64,000 bases of DNA from Terebella lapidaria (GCA_949152475.1 OX424557.1:27713462-27777461); one strand, 5' to 3'. Positions 37,001 through 53,845 are shown, numbered from the stretch's first letter. The notes: generated by a model from the sequence alone, not told the origin. Numbers and translations are program-made.

Positions 37001-37625
37001 TCATCTGTTCCTGGGAGAGTCTTTGACACACTTCTTGGTGATGATGTTCACTGACACGGCGCAGGCTGCGAGTATTCCGAAGCATACAGCGATTGAGAGG
37101 CCAGCATGCACCCCAACGTTCATGTTCTCGCGGACGTCTATGCCTGTAGAGATAAATCTCAGATCAATATTACAGATGTTGGTGATCAGTTACTGGTACA
37201 ACTTAGCACGCTTAGGCTAGAATTCTGGAAAAGAATGCACATGCACATTGATTTTGTGGGTTTTAGGAACTGATCTTGTTCACATTTTGATAAATTGTAC
37301 CATTAGACTCTAGGTATTAGTAGGTAACGAATGCAAAGTTATCGCTTATAATAATTAGGTCTATGAATTGGTGACTGAGTGAGAAATTTCGGTCGTTATT
37401 GACATCTCGTAAAATAGATTTTGCCCATGACCGAGGTTCAAGATACTGGTGATAAAATGTCCAGCTGAACACAAACTTCTGTACATAAACTGCATTGTCA
37501 ATTCCAACAATCGATAGTTATACATGTAATTAATACTCTTATATCACTAGCGTGGACTCACTTTCTTGGGCGGCGGCCATGAGGAAGGCGTGCATGAGCA
37601 CCAGTACTGCCACAGTATACTTCAT
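37001..37625 (-). CDS. Uncharacterised 68-aa single-pass membrane microprotein, gene B
   Basis: Minus-strand exons 37562-37625 and 37001-37143 join at a phase-1 GT-AG intron to give 68 aa. Residues 1-19 (MKYTVAVLVLMHAFLMAAA) are a signal peptide. QES and a short ectodomain with MNVGVHAGLS follow, then a membrane segment (IAVCFGILAACAVSVNIIT) and a basic tail KKCVKDSPRNR. It is paralogous to gene A: first exons are exactly 64 nt in both, and QES-I-[ND]-V, MNVG-x-HAGLS, FGIL, CA and the post-membrane Cys align without gaps. The two genes are convergent, about 1.4 kb apart between stop codons. AATAAA on this strand at 36829-36834 places the 3' ends within about 50 bp of gene A's distal poly(A) signal. 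Function unknown. Confidence 0.84.
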
Positions 37626-38199
37626 CTTGAATTGTGAATTTGTACTACTAATTATGTACCGGTATCCACGTTTGCTGCTACTCCAACTGGGCAGTCTCCC
37701 TGGTGTCACCCTGTACCCTTGTGGCTGTGATCTTGAACACTGACGGAGTGCTCACAAGGTCAGCCGGACTGGACAGACTATGGACCTGGACTCACTGATA
37801 ACCACCTATTATCATTTGTGATAAGGATGTGAGGACACAGTGGGACCCATGCTCTCATGGGGGTGGGGTGTGGAGGGCCACCAGAAAGATGATAGATGTA
37901 CATGTACGGTATATTTAATAGTTAAAGGGCCGGTATGTGCCCCCCCCCCCCCCCCCCCTCAGCCTAAAACGTCTATGCGAATTGACCTATCCCAAATCCA
38001 GTTTGTGCCTTCATTCAAGTTTTGGAGTTTGTGCCTCCAATTATGTCTCCATTCAATCAGTGCTACATCAGTGCTGCACTGATCACTGTGCCTCATGGAC
38101 AAGGCCTAAATTAATCAAATTTGATTAATAAACAATGCCAATAAAACACTGAAGTACAATGAATGTTTCAAAATGAGTATCCCAATCCATTTGAATGTA

Positions 38200-38921
38200 C
38201 AGTAAACTCCCGTTATTTCAAAGTCGGATATATCGAAGCACCCACTTATAACGAAGCAGGTTGGTGGTCCTGCCCATTCCCCATTCAATTACATTACAAA
38301 CGAAGCCGGATATAACGAAATGGATATATCGAAATTTCGCTTATATAAAACACATGAGCTGGTCCCAATCCCATCAAATTCATTGAAATTACTACGGTTT
38401 GAAGCGAAGTCATCGAAGCCGGTCAATTTCACGCCCCACTGGTTTTTGACAATCGCCCATTAGAAAGAAATCGTGGCTAAATACATTGGCTATTGGTGCA
38501 TTGCATGTTGTGATTTTAGTTGTCGGCTGTCTGCACGTGTCACTGGTCGATTGCAATCAGGCAGGCAATGTTGTTTCACGAAGCAATTACAGTCTTCTTT
38601 TTACACGATACCGAGCAGATTTTGTCATAATATATTGAGTAGATTATGTACCAATAAAATGTTGAGCACGTTTTACAGGGCGGACGGTATGAATAGAGCA
38701 AATTATGAACAGATATATCAAAAGCCATCATGGCTACTAAACGGAAACATGTATCCATTGAACCACGAACTATTCAAATTTTGTTCCTGTTTTGAGAGAA
38801 ACCACATGGAAAAATGAATGAGAAACAACATTTAAATATGTAACTTCTTTTATTACAAACTTCTTTTATAACGAAGTACTAACATGGGTCCCATCGACTT
38901 TGTTATAACGGGAGTTTACTG
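38200..38921. mobile_element. pogo/Tigger-like MITE with TA target site
   Basis: The left end CAGTAAACTCCCGTTAT and its exact complement at the right end bound 722 bp, with a similar CAAAGTCG block just inside. TA dinucleotides flank both ends (38198-38199 and 38922-38923). CAGTA-type termini with TATAACGAA-like internal motifs are characteristic of pogo/Tigger members of Tc1/mariner. The interior has no transposase. Confidence 0.9.
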
Positions 38922-38923
38922 TA

Positions 38924-40075
38924 TTCAATGATTAGTGACGAACGTATCTTACGTAAGAACCTATCTAAAAGTTATGTTCTGAGCATATAGTCAGTCGTAT
39001 ATGGGGATTTTTTTTTTTACATTGAACGTGGCACCAGGTGACATCCAGTGCGCAAACTACTAGTAGTTATGTGGTGTATCTATAGTGGTGCCCATGAACT
39101 TGATGGTCAAACTTGGAAGTTCCTGTCTGTCTACCTCACTTCGTGTACAGTTAATCGGATCGTTTTGGCAGTGCACATCGAGCTTGACCTCGGGTTACTA
39201 TGTGCACTCAACGTCAGCCATGTGGATATACCGATATAATAAAGGCTGTCTGCACTAGCTGGCAGGCTACCTTTAGACTACTAGCATATAACGTATGTTC
39301 TGAAACATACAAGTTAACAAAATTAATTGTACATGGGATTTCTGTGGTTCTGCAAGTTGAGCACCCATAGGGGTAATAAACTATACTATTCAACTTTGAT
39401 CGAATGCCAGGGGAACAAGGTGAACATAGGTTAGTTTTGTCATCTCAAAAATGTCACCGCTACTTATTTGATGTTCATTAGATTATTAGTTGAAACATAA
39501 CTTTTCGGCATTGAAGATGGTGAATGCCTATACTAGTAGTGAAGTTGATAACTGGAAATCACGAAATAATATGTATTGACCTTGCTTTATCGTAACCACA
39601 ATCAAACGTAGGCTATATTGTATAATGTATTGCGTGAGCAACTGGCATTGCATGTGAGCATGGACATACAGGGAATGCCTATAATGGTACCGTGAGACCG
39701 TGTAATCAGGTATTAGGGATGGGCTGAGGGAATCAATCAATCGATCTATTCCCATTAACAAAGGAAGCATTACATAAACTCCCGACTACAGCTGCCAGGG
39801 ATAAATACAGCCCGTACTTTGTATCCGTACAACCAATGAATATCGATCAGCATGTAAACCGGTTTCAGTGTAATATATAATTTCTGTACAACGCAACCTT
39901 AAATACTTCACATACAGTGCATGCAACTACATGGAGCTCTTTCCTGGCAAGCAAACGTCAACGTGAATCGTAAATTGCACATTCTCGACGGTAGTAGAGT
40001 AGAATCTACATAAGACTATATTTTAGGTCACCTTATCACAGTGGCAGTCGCACAAACAAATCGAGCCTTGGTGTT
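38924..40075. other. Intergenic, nothing recognised
   Basis: No exon, RNA gene or element was identified between the pogo-like MITE and the poly(A) signal of the downstream GT54 gene. Confidence 0.5.
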
Positions 40076-40199
40076 GGGACAATTTATTCAGTACATCGAT
40101 ACGTTAATCTACATACATACCAGAAGAAATGCATAATTAAAAGCAGTAAGCATACACGTGAAGATTATGTCTACATGTACATTATGTGTACGTAATTGC

Positions 40200-41768
40200 T
40201 TAATCAGATCCTTGTATAGGGTCCGGCCACATGGGCTCACAGCAACGAGTCCTGTCCTTTGGCACTAATTCGGTTTTCAGAACTATTTCCCTTAGTGTGA
40301 TCGTTCTGGAAATGAACTCCATGAATTTCACTCTAATCGCTCGGAGCTTCCCTAGAGGTTGAGACCCAATTGGACCCTGGGCCACGCCTCTGGAACTGAA
40401 GCGTCCGACGGATTGAAAAGCCGAATCGTTGGTCAAAGTTGGGCCATTTGTGTTCCCTTTCAAGGGCAGCACTTCTATTGATGTACTGGTGGGAAATTCG
40501 GAGTTCGCGTGAGCCGGGTGCCCGCTCCTGAAGTAGTACTCCTCGAGTTGGACAGGAGGGTGGAACCAGAAGTCGATGTGGTCTCTAGGAGACAGGCGAT
40601 GTGCCTGGAACAAGCGACATTTGAACGAGTACAGGTGCTGGAGCATGCACGAGTCGTCGCTATCTAGGCTTGTCACCACCAGTGCCGGGGAGTTTATGTG
40701 GACAGGGACTTCATGGAATGGCCAGTATTCATGTCGGATAGGAATGAGTGGGTCAAACGTGGGTCCGTGTGATTCTGTCCGCTTCGTCGCGAGGAAGTTT
40801 TCACGAGTTCGAGACACATTGTCCAAAGAACCCACAGTTATGGGAACGAAAACTGATGGTAAATGCATCATTATTGCATACTCCAGAAACCGATTACACA
40901 GGCCATGGTTGTGTGGCGATTTTATTCTCTCGTCCTGACATTTATTGACCAATATATCAACATATTTTGTAAGTATGGCATAATATGTTTCGCCTCTCAA
41001 GTTGTTAACCATGTGTTCCGTGAAGCCCTCAATGGCCTCTCCACGGAACAGATTGGCTTCATCTGGTATACCCGAGAACTTCAGCACTATCCAGTTTGGC
41101 CATTGTATGTTGGCTATAAACGATTCGATTTGCTTCCCGTAATTACTCGTGGCCGACACATTTTGACTGATGTGTAGGAAATATGGTGAAATGCTTTTAG
41201 AAAACTGCAAGAGATGTAAAATGTTCAGGTTTCGTACACGAATTTCCCAAGCTTCTTGCAGAAGGAGTTCTTTACTGAATCCAAAATCGGCATCAATTGA
41301 ATACAATTGCGGATTTGGAATCACAACAAATAAGCTGCGATTTTCTTTTGAATCATTGTATTTATTTCGTAATGAACGATAGAAATATCCCCTTTTTCGT
41401 CCAATGAAGTCATCCCCAAAACTGGAAATCTGGAGAATGACGCAGACTCTCTCATAGGAGTCTTGCCACTGGACAAGAGAATCAAGGGATATCCAAAGTC
41501 CCGGAGTGATTCTGTCCACGAGTAATCCTACTAATAGTCCACAGTTAGAGTGCAGGTTTAAAGTCACATTAGCCTTTTGAACAATGTCGTCCAGCATCCT
41601 CAACTTGGCCGAGGTCTCACGTTGCGGGATTGCAGTGGATCGTCCAAGTCGTAACGAGTATGGCTTCCCCAAGATTGTTGCATACCACTTGAGAAGTGAC
41701 ACCATAAATAAGCAGCCAACGAGGAGTTTCCCATATTTTCTGAAGTGTAAATCTTTCAGCAACTTCAT
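40200..41768 (-). CDS. GT54 MGAT4-family protein lacking the acidic metal motif
   Basis: Intronless 522-aa protein of the N-glycan GlcNAc-transferase IV family. Residues 13-34 are a type II anchor. Residues about 75-320 match the GT54 catalytic domain, including WPNWIVLKFS, a FRGEAIEGFTEHMV block and LPSVFVPITVGSL. Residues 355-500 match the C-terminal lectin-like domain (EYYFRSGHPAH, SIEVLPLKG, VGRFSSRGVAQG). In active MGAT4A/B an EDD triad sits in YYIQLEDDI-like sequence; here the aligned stretch is YFLHISQNVS, so EDD is replaced by S201-Q202-N203, which also makes an NVS sequon. Lack of catalysis is inference. MGAT4D, an inhibitor of MGAT1, is a precedent for a non-catalytic member. AATAAA at 40083-40088 (-) lies about 115 nt past the stop. 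A retrocopy origin is possible given the single exon. Confidence 0.9.
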   Translation of the reverse strand: MKLLKDLHFRKYGKLLVGCLFMVSLLKWYATILGKPYSLRLGRSTAIPQRETSAKLRMLDDIVQKANVTLNLHSNCGLLVGLLVDRITPGLWISLDSLVQWQDSYERVCVILQISSFGDDFIGRKRGYFYRSLRNKYNDSKENRSLFVVIPNPQLYSIDADFGFSKELLLQEAWEIRVRNLNILHLLQFSKSISPYFLHISQNVSATSNYGKQIESFIANIQWPNWIVLKFSGIPDEANLFRGEAIEGFTEHMVNNLRGETYYAILTKYVDILVNKCQDERIKSPHNHGLCNRFLEYAIMMHLPSVFVPITVGSLDNVSRTRENFLATKRTESHGPTFDPLIPIRHEYWPFHEVPVHINSPALVVTSLDSDDSCMLQHLYSFKCRLFQAHRLSPRDHIDFWFHPPVQLEEYYFRSGHPAHANSEFPTSTSIEVLPLKGNTNGPTLTNDSAFQSVGRFSSRGVAQGPIGSQPLGKLRAIRVKFMEFISRTITLREIVLKTELVPKDRTRCCEPMWPDPIQGSD

Positions 41769-43095
41769 TTTTGGAGTTTAAATGTCATTATATATTCCTA
41801 ATTTCGTTCATAGTGCTCTCCATAATTTCTTCCATAATGTATATTCTGAGGATTCGGAACATTAAATGTGCATCGACGAATATTGTTTTATGATTGTTAT
41901 AAAATTCCGTGCTGGAATTCCCAATTACCTGTTGAGTTGGCAACTTAATGTGTACGTTCATGATAGCTCGACGTTACTGGTATTTTACTATTGTGTGAAT
42001 TGGCACGTTTGCTGATTGGCACGTCCCGTGTGCTATTGTATTGTCATCAGAAAACAATGGTCAAATGTGACTAGAACCAGCAACACATGTCCACAACAGG
42101 TACAAGTACTGGAAGCAGCTATCACATCACTCCAGCCACCTGTCCCTGTCACCACTAATGTAAAAAGCACGATAGGCCTACTCACATCAATTGATTACAA
42201 GTATATCAGTTAACATATGCCCGACTTTACAATAGACCTACCGATATATGGTCCGTGAATTATTATATAATTTCATAGCTGTTCATGCAGTGAACACGTG
42301 TTAGAGAAGTTAGACAACCAGACGGAATGAACTTTGAAACAAATATTGATATGAGCCCAGCTAGACCCAGTGAATTCCACGGATGTGCATGTATACGATA
42401 CGTATGGGATTTCAAAGGGGTACACCCTTTGAATGCACGGGTTGAATCCCGTAGTTCTTTGTCCTTGTTGCATGGCTTTGTTCTTCTGTGTGAATGATAC
42501 ATCAATTATTCAGGTGCATGTATATCCATGGTTCTGATTTGTGTACGTGTAGAAATGCTTCGAATACCCCCACCCCATGTATTGTTGTTCATCATGTCTG
42601 AGGCTATTACCATGATCGCTGACTTGCAATTCAGTTTTGGACACACCCGCCAGGGTTATATGTATCTCCTTATCACGCCCCTTATCAAGGCTCCAATGTC
42701 ATGACATCTGACAGAATAATGATTGAAAATAAGCGAACAACCTGTCATGGTCGAGACCGTTCGTTTTAGAAGTCGTCATATCATGACTTGGAAGTATCCA
42801 CAGTTCAACACCAATATGAACTGGCTTACTAGTATCTATGTAAGCTTTATGTCCTATATGTCCCAAATGAAATCAGGGTTAGCAAAAATAAACCTGTTCA
42901 AATGTCAATGAATTTTCAAATTCAATGATTAAACAGTCATGCACGGGCTTCAGCCTAACAGATGCTTTATGTGCAACCAGGAACGCTCTGCAATTTATGT
43001 TTCATGATTATTATTTTGAACTACTAAGCTAATCTGCAATTGTTTCGTATGCTGAAGTCAATTTACACATCTCAGATAGAACTTACTTTGAAATG
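41769..43095. other. Intergenic upstream of GT54 gene, nothing firm
   Basis: No supported exon or element. A tRNA-like T-arm look-alike (GGGTTGAATCCC) at about 42438 has no accompanying A box or cloverleaf. Confidence 0.5.
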
Positions 43096-43099
43096 AATC

Positions 43100-43190
43100 A
43101 CTCCAGGTAAACCTAGGTCAAGTTCAAGGTCACCAAAAGACCTGCCATATATGACTCCTAATACGAACTATGATCATAATGTTCATCCTA
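43100..43190. repeat. Fragment of Helentron-like core sequence
   Basis: AGGTCAAGTTCAAGGTCACC followed by CGCC/TGCCATATATGACT-type sequence matches the interior of the element near 62775-62825. It is a small dispersed piece of the family that dominates 53.5-63.7 kb. Confidence 0.55.
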
Positions 43191-43269
43191 AGGCGCAAGT
43201 GCCCCGCACTGGGGCACATTCACGGCGGGCGCAGTAATTGGTCCGGCCTTCATACATCACTCAGATATT

Positions 43270-45540
43270 ACATCATCATGGTAATGTAACCCGGTGTGAC
43301 GAGCCCGGGAGCCATGGGAGCAGCACCCGGAACCCGCACATGTGGGCGTGTTGCTGGCCGGCCTCGCCGATGACCCTGCCATGGAGATAGAACCCGGACA
43401 GCCTGACGGTCTGCCAGAGCCTGTGTCGCACCATCGCAGGGCGAGAGATTACCGTTCCACAAGGCGTGCGCCCCCGGATCGATGTAGCCTCCCTCCTGAG
43501 CCCCCGATTGAAAATTGCCCCCTGGGTCCTGGCGGACCCTCTTAGCCAGGGAAAGGGGACTCGGAGCAAATGGCCGTGCCTGCCATCGTTCTCTCGCCTT
43601 GAATGCTCTGAGACAACTGAAGCAAGACGGGCTGCTAGCTTATATATCAAGGGCGTAACGTCAGACCATTGTTACAGTATAGTGGAGTGAACAAAGACAA
43701 TGCGTCACTAGGCGAGACAGCTTCACACTCGAAATGGTCTAAACAGGTTAGTTATGGTGTACGATATCGACCAAACTCCTATCGCAATCATTGGACAAAA
43801 TCGCCACATTACCCCTTCTTATAATGTTGGTCCTCAACATGTTCCACCTCGGCCCAAAACCTGCAAACATGACCTAAGTATCATATGGCGGATCACAAGG
43901 AAGCAAGGTGAGCGGTACCCGAAAGATACGACACAAAAGACTCAGACTTCAAGGGTCTGTTTTGGAAGAATGAGGGTCGACCTCAGGGCTTACGAACTAA
44001 ACTGAAAGGCTCCAAAATTTGAGTAAACCCTAATAAACAAGCTAAATTTTTGAACGAGGTGTTCCAGAAAGGTTGATGACCTAGGAAGGTCATCCGCCGA
44101 AAGGGACAGTGTGCCGAGTCTTTGGAATATAATTACAATTAAACTTTAAATTAAAAAATTTTATAAAATGACACACCGGTGACCGAAAATGGTAGTACCT
44201 CTAAAAAGGGTTGCCGGTTGCCCTCGCCCACCAGTGCTATGGTCCCGCGAGGATCCGAGGCAGGGCAGAGTCGCGGAAAGCGACTCCAGCGACGTCACCG
44301 CGTTTCTGCAGTGACAAGGCTAACGTCGCAGGCCCCGGTGGGATACAGGACATAACCTGAAGAGCCTTGCCCTCCAGGCTGCCAGCGAGGACGTATCCTG
44401 CCTCAGCCAGCGTCCATCCCTGGATGTTGTCGTCCGGCTTCTGGTCGCACTGGGAGCGCTGACCAGCGAGAGTGGATCTGTATGTCGCGGACGTAGGCAG
44501 AAGATAGGTCTGGGCTGCAGACGGGTAGGCGCATATGGGCACCCCACTCCTACTAAGGGTGGAGGGAGCCCCCGCCGATCCTAATGGATAAAATGCAGGC
44601 AAGGCAGGGTAGCCGGCACAACTAGAGGCCGAAGCCGGTGGTTGCCAGCTAGCTCCCGGAGCACTGGTTGGAGCAGGGAAGTTCGGCCACAGATCCCGCT
44701 GCCAGAACAGCGGAGGCCATAGCCAACGTGGTGCCTCCAAGCCGCAGAACAGGCGAACAGATGCGGGGCAACCGACACCTGCGGATTCGGGATAACCTGG
44801 GGCGGGGCCGGCGGACCGGCCATCCCTGGGCAATAAGGGACCATAGGGTCCAGACTCCAGACACGGCACGGCGGGCTGACTGCGTTTATACTCCTCCAGC
44901 ACAATCTGGATCAAACACCGCTCCCTCTCTGTCAGCCGCTCCACAGAGGGCTGATGACGTGGAGAATGCAAGCGCGTCCTATGGTCAGGTCGCCCTGAGT
45001 GAGGCGACCAGCCGCAGTCATACCGGATGGAGGGGGCCAGCTCATTGAGCGGACTGGGGGTCCTCGAGGGGATCGACCCAGCTGGGTGAGGAAGCCGGTA
45101 CAGCCTATCAAACTGTCCCAGGCTGGGCACCGTCGCCTGCACCAAGAGGCGTCGGAGGGTAAAGCACTGGCCGGTTGGTCGGTCCGGACAGTGGAGGACA
45201 CCGGGTGAGCCCGTGCCCCGGACCCGCCACTCTCGCCTGGTAAACTGGAGACGAACTCCGGTTGCAACACATGTTGCAACCCCGCAGGGTTCAATTCTAC
45301 GCCTGGTCATCCGAATAACCCGGAGGACATGTCCCATATGACCTTCCGCGGCGCCGGAGCCATGGCGGGCCGGCTTGCGGCCGGTCTGTGAGCAGGTTCA
45401 GTTGGAAATATTTCCGTCTTCATTCATATTTTGCTGAGTAAATCTCGGAGGAGAACGGGCGGTCCCCAGGGATGAAGATACTGCGCATAGGCTGCAATGG
45501 GACGCCGTCGCACTGATCCTGGTCACGGCACCAAAGTAAC
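43270..45540 (-). pseudogene. Gypsy-like LTR retrotransposon remnant with gag-like ORF
   Basis: Minus-strand order: leader/primer-site-like TTGGTGCCGTGACCAGGAT near 45535, then a 366-codon open frame at 44237-45337, then a promoter-bearing segment at 43690-43270. The frame is Pro/Arg-rich, and its C-terminal part WTLAEAGYVLAGSLEGKA followed by LQVMSCIPPG resembles the capsid helix region of Ty3/gypsy Gag. The promoter-bearing segment (GATATATAAGC then CAGTTGTCTCAGAG) is homologous to 25340-25760. The composition is GC-rich compared with the neighbours. No protease, RT or integrase is present, so this is a deleted or non-autonomous copy. Whether 43270-43690 is the 3' LTR is uncertain. Confidence 0.6.
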
Positions 45541-48251
45541 GTTTGACAGACCCTCTTAGCCTGAATAACCACTCGAGGTCATCTGAACTCATCTGAAATC
45601 CTATGGGCCTGAGGCGGAACTCATACTTTACCATCTTGTATTTAGGTGGGCACTTATATCTAAAACTGGTGAATTTATTGAATAAATGCACTGGATTCCG
45701 TGTACATTTCGGATGTTGACACATCAGAACCCCAAGTTTGAGCAATTTCTAGCCTTAGAAATAAAACAGCCTCAGAAATATTTTTGAGTGGAAATTTTCA
45801 GTCACTTCTTTTCATTACAGTTGTTGATATTGCTATTACCATGAAGTTTGAGGTGGAACATTGAACTTGGAAATCATCTATGGATATTTCAATGGTGACC
45901 TTGAATTTGACTGTCGATTAGCTTTAAAATGTCAAAACGACCCTTAGTGGAAAAATCCCTCTTCAGCCCTTGGACTGACTGTGACAGTGGTACATGTAGG
46001 TATACAGAACATATTTACAAAACTGTCAATAGGTAGATCTTCGTGTTGGAATGAATGGGCACTGAAATATATGGTATCATTACATGAACACGAATGTACA
46101 TATTTCCAAATAATTTCCAAAGAAAACATAATTCCTCTGTTTTTCAACCGTATTTTATTCCACAAAGTATCACCTTCGCAATATTTGTTCCTTGTACAAA
46201 AATATATTCCCCCAAACAATATTGCTAAGATAACACCTCTCTTGATGCACGCACATATACACACCTCACAAGTGTATCACATGTCAAACAACTGAACACC
46301 CTTCACTTTATGGCATACATTCGCAGGAAAGTAAAACATTGAAAGGTGACCAATGAATTAACAATTGAGTGTGTACCTTGTCTTGTCTTGTAAGGACAAC
46401 ATTGAGGTGATCCGGTAATTAGTGAAACTATTATATAAATACATGTAGAGTAAAAAATTAAAATATTCATGTTTCTAAAGCATTCATCCGATACGAGTTG
46501 TCATCTTCACCCTCATTGTTGCAGTTGATATATTTCTGAGCATGACATTCACAATATTTGACATTAATACACAAAGAAAACAGCTAGGACCACAAATGAT
46601 GGCAGGAATATACAAGTGGTGGTCTCTTGGTTTACTGCAGGTTCATGTACCTGGGGTAATAATTTATTCATGGTGGATGCTAGCCATGGCTCTTACTACA
46701 TTACGTACATGTAGGAGGAGGTGGGTAGGGGCTACAGAAACATCGACAATATACCGACGAAATACGGAGAATTACCGGGTATGAAATGGAACAAATCTTA
46801 TCGAACAAAGTGGTTTCAATACTCTTATATTGAAGATTGTATCTTAAAATTTGGGTGGTGTTTTTTTATTTTCATGATATTGAGAACTATCGTTGATGTG
46901 TAATCTCTGCATCAGGGTAAAAATATACAATTTCACTGTAATTTTTGCAAAAATGTCTCTACAAAATGTAAGCTACGTGTTCTGGGTTTGCTGTAGCGTC
47001 TGTATGTTTGCTAGGTCCCGCCAGGTGGATTACTGTTCAATAGAGCATGAAAATATATATACATGAATGGTCAAATGCAAAAACAAAAGGTGGGTAGTAG
47101 GTACTTGCAAAATGAAGACTGAAAATCACCAAAAATCAGCCATTTTGTAAAGTAGACATACAGTTGCAATCATATTAACAACTCATATTACAAGATGATA
47201 CAATAATGCTGTCATGGAAATCTAATTTATACAATTGTAACACTCCTATTTTCATTTTTTATTTTATTACACCAAAATTTGAACAATATATATATTATGC
47301 TATGCACCAAAATTTGAACAATACATAATTATGCTATTCATAAATAAACCTACTGTGGAATAGGACTGACAATATCGTGCAAACAGAACAATAACAAAAG
47401 CATTAAATTTCCTATAAGATTATATCAAACAAACTAGTTTTCCCAACACCTTACCAGTCAGTATAAAGCCCTTGTATAAATCAACTACCGGTATACAGAT
47501 TACCGGGTATGGACCCCCAGAAACAAAAAAACAACAGATCACAAATAACAATGTCCAACACACTGTGTGTAATCAAAAACTATATTACACAATCATGATC
47601 AGTGCTCTTGTCTGTATGAGAAGACTTGTCATGTAATGTTTTAACAGTATTGTGAAAGTGGAATAGAAGTCAAAATTATTTGCAGGATATGATAAAGTAA
47701 CCTCTCATTTGCACAACATTAACTGTGTAAAACTCAAACTACATTGGCACTCGAATGGTTGAGTTAACGTTGTAAAGTCAATATAAACATACAAAATATG
47801 AATAGCTGAATAAAGCATAAATGCTAATATCGGTCCGTGTACAACTATTGAAATTAATTATTTCGCCTTCATGCCATAATGTACGTACATTTATATATGC
47901 CATAAATAAGAGATGGTTCCATACACATGACGAGTGGTCCACCTTACATCAGCTCATGTCTTCTGGCAGTGTAGATTTTTGTTAACTACAACATTGAATG
48001 CTTTAAAATGTTCCTAATTCCTATATTTTCTGAGATCTTGTGAACCTCACCATCAATTCAGAATGATTCACCAGAATCTGGACTTCAACATATTTAACAG
48101 CAAGATACTTTGTATCATTCACTTGACTGACAATTACACAATTTCTCAACAGTATCACTTCAAAAAAATCAAAATTCAACAAACATGATTGTTCCTAGTA
48201 CTATATAAACAATACTATAACAGCTCTAACTAAACAACAGCTACAGATGAC
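45541..48251. other. Intergenic / SLC35E3 3' flank, no exon recognised
   Basis: AT-rich sequence with no supported coding exon. The part nearest 48251 is presumably SLC35E3 3' UTR; a minus-strand AATAAA candidate occurs at about 47262. Two near-identical tracts with CACCAAAATTTGAACAATA at about 47270 and 47306 form a 36-bp tandem duplication. Confidence 0.5.
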
Positions 48252-52644
<4,393 letters not shown>

Positions 52645-53464
52645 TTTGCGGCCGTTGTCTGTTGAGACCAGGAAATTTAGGTAGCCGTATTAATGAAGAT
52701 CATCTGTTGCAGAAAACTTCCACCTCACGCTCCACTGGTTCTGGACAGGCTGGAAACCTGTAAACAAACACAGATCTACATATACTCACTGTAGTTCATA
52801 TTAGTCCACATGTACTTACAGTATTGTTCATAGAAGATTCCAAATCTACAAATGATGTGTAACTTGGTCCCATTCAATCATGTCAATTCGCTATCAATGA
52901 TCAAATATGTGAAATAATGTAAGTTCGACTAACATTTACTTCATGTAACAATTCTTTCTTTTTTCAACACTTCAGAAAATAAAACATACAATGAGGAATA
53001 ACTACAACTACAAAGCATACTCCCACCTTTAGTATCCAATTAGAAGGTTGGCAAACAATGAGAAGGTGTGTATACTATATACAGATAAAGTGCACGTCCT
53101 CTGCATGTATACTGCACATCCTATTATGAGCAAACTATGTGCGGTGGAGGCCTTTAAATCCTAACCACACAGATGTATTTGATAATGCATGAAACAGGTG
53201 TGACCACACAACAATTTTCATATTGCTTACAATTTTTTTGCATTGCCCTTATAAAACCTATCACTGAAAGGAATATGTTCTATCAAGCTCAAACTTTGAA
53301 GGACAAACTATGCTATTGATTTCAGATAATTCCCTTTGACACGAACACTCAACAGACATGTCAATGTTCATACATCGCAAGCCATGTGGTGCAATTTCTC
53401 CAATATTCATGTGCACCACGTATCATTTTCCGTTAATAGTGGTAGATAATTTATCATATTTGAA

Positions 53465-53845
53465 CGAACTAGACATAAAAGCCTATAGGCTTTGTGGCAT
53501 CCCCCAATTTGTTCTTATCATATCAAATGGTCATACTGGACTGAGAAAAAAGGATACATAGGCTATTGTATATGGGTAAGAGTGAGAGTTCATCAGACAG
53601 TTTCTTACCAGAACAGCTTTCTATCATCTTGACAACTTGGCCCACCAGACATTTGCCACCCAAAATGAACAATTACCCAGCCAATATTATTCAGAGTACT
53701 AGTCTATTTAATCAGGATGTTCGTGATATTTTTCAAGTGCTCCTGTCAAATGTAAAATGATATGTGGCTAAAAGAATGCTGTGTCATCTTGGCCAATATT
53801 GTGATTTCAAAACTTGTACAATAGCTACAATATCCCAGCTAACTA
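53465..53845. mobile_element. Helentron/HINE-like element fragment (5' end)
   Basis: Begins ACTAGACATAAAAGCC, contains the GCCTATAGGC palindrome and GGCATCCCCC, and continues with GAGTGAGAGTTCA. It aligns with the 5' part of the element at 56010. Its own 3' hairpin end was not found, so it is a partial copy. Confidence 0.55.

Noticed and set aside
42420..42490. Possible tRNA gene from a GGGTTGAATCCC T-arm-like motif
   Set aside because: No A box and no acceptor, D or anticodon stems can be drawn.
46542..46903. Overlapping 60-80 codon frames
   Set aside because: No domain, splice signals or conservation pattern; consistent with chance frames in AT-rich DNA.
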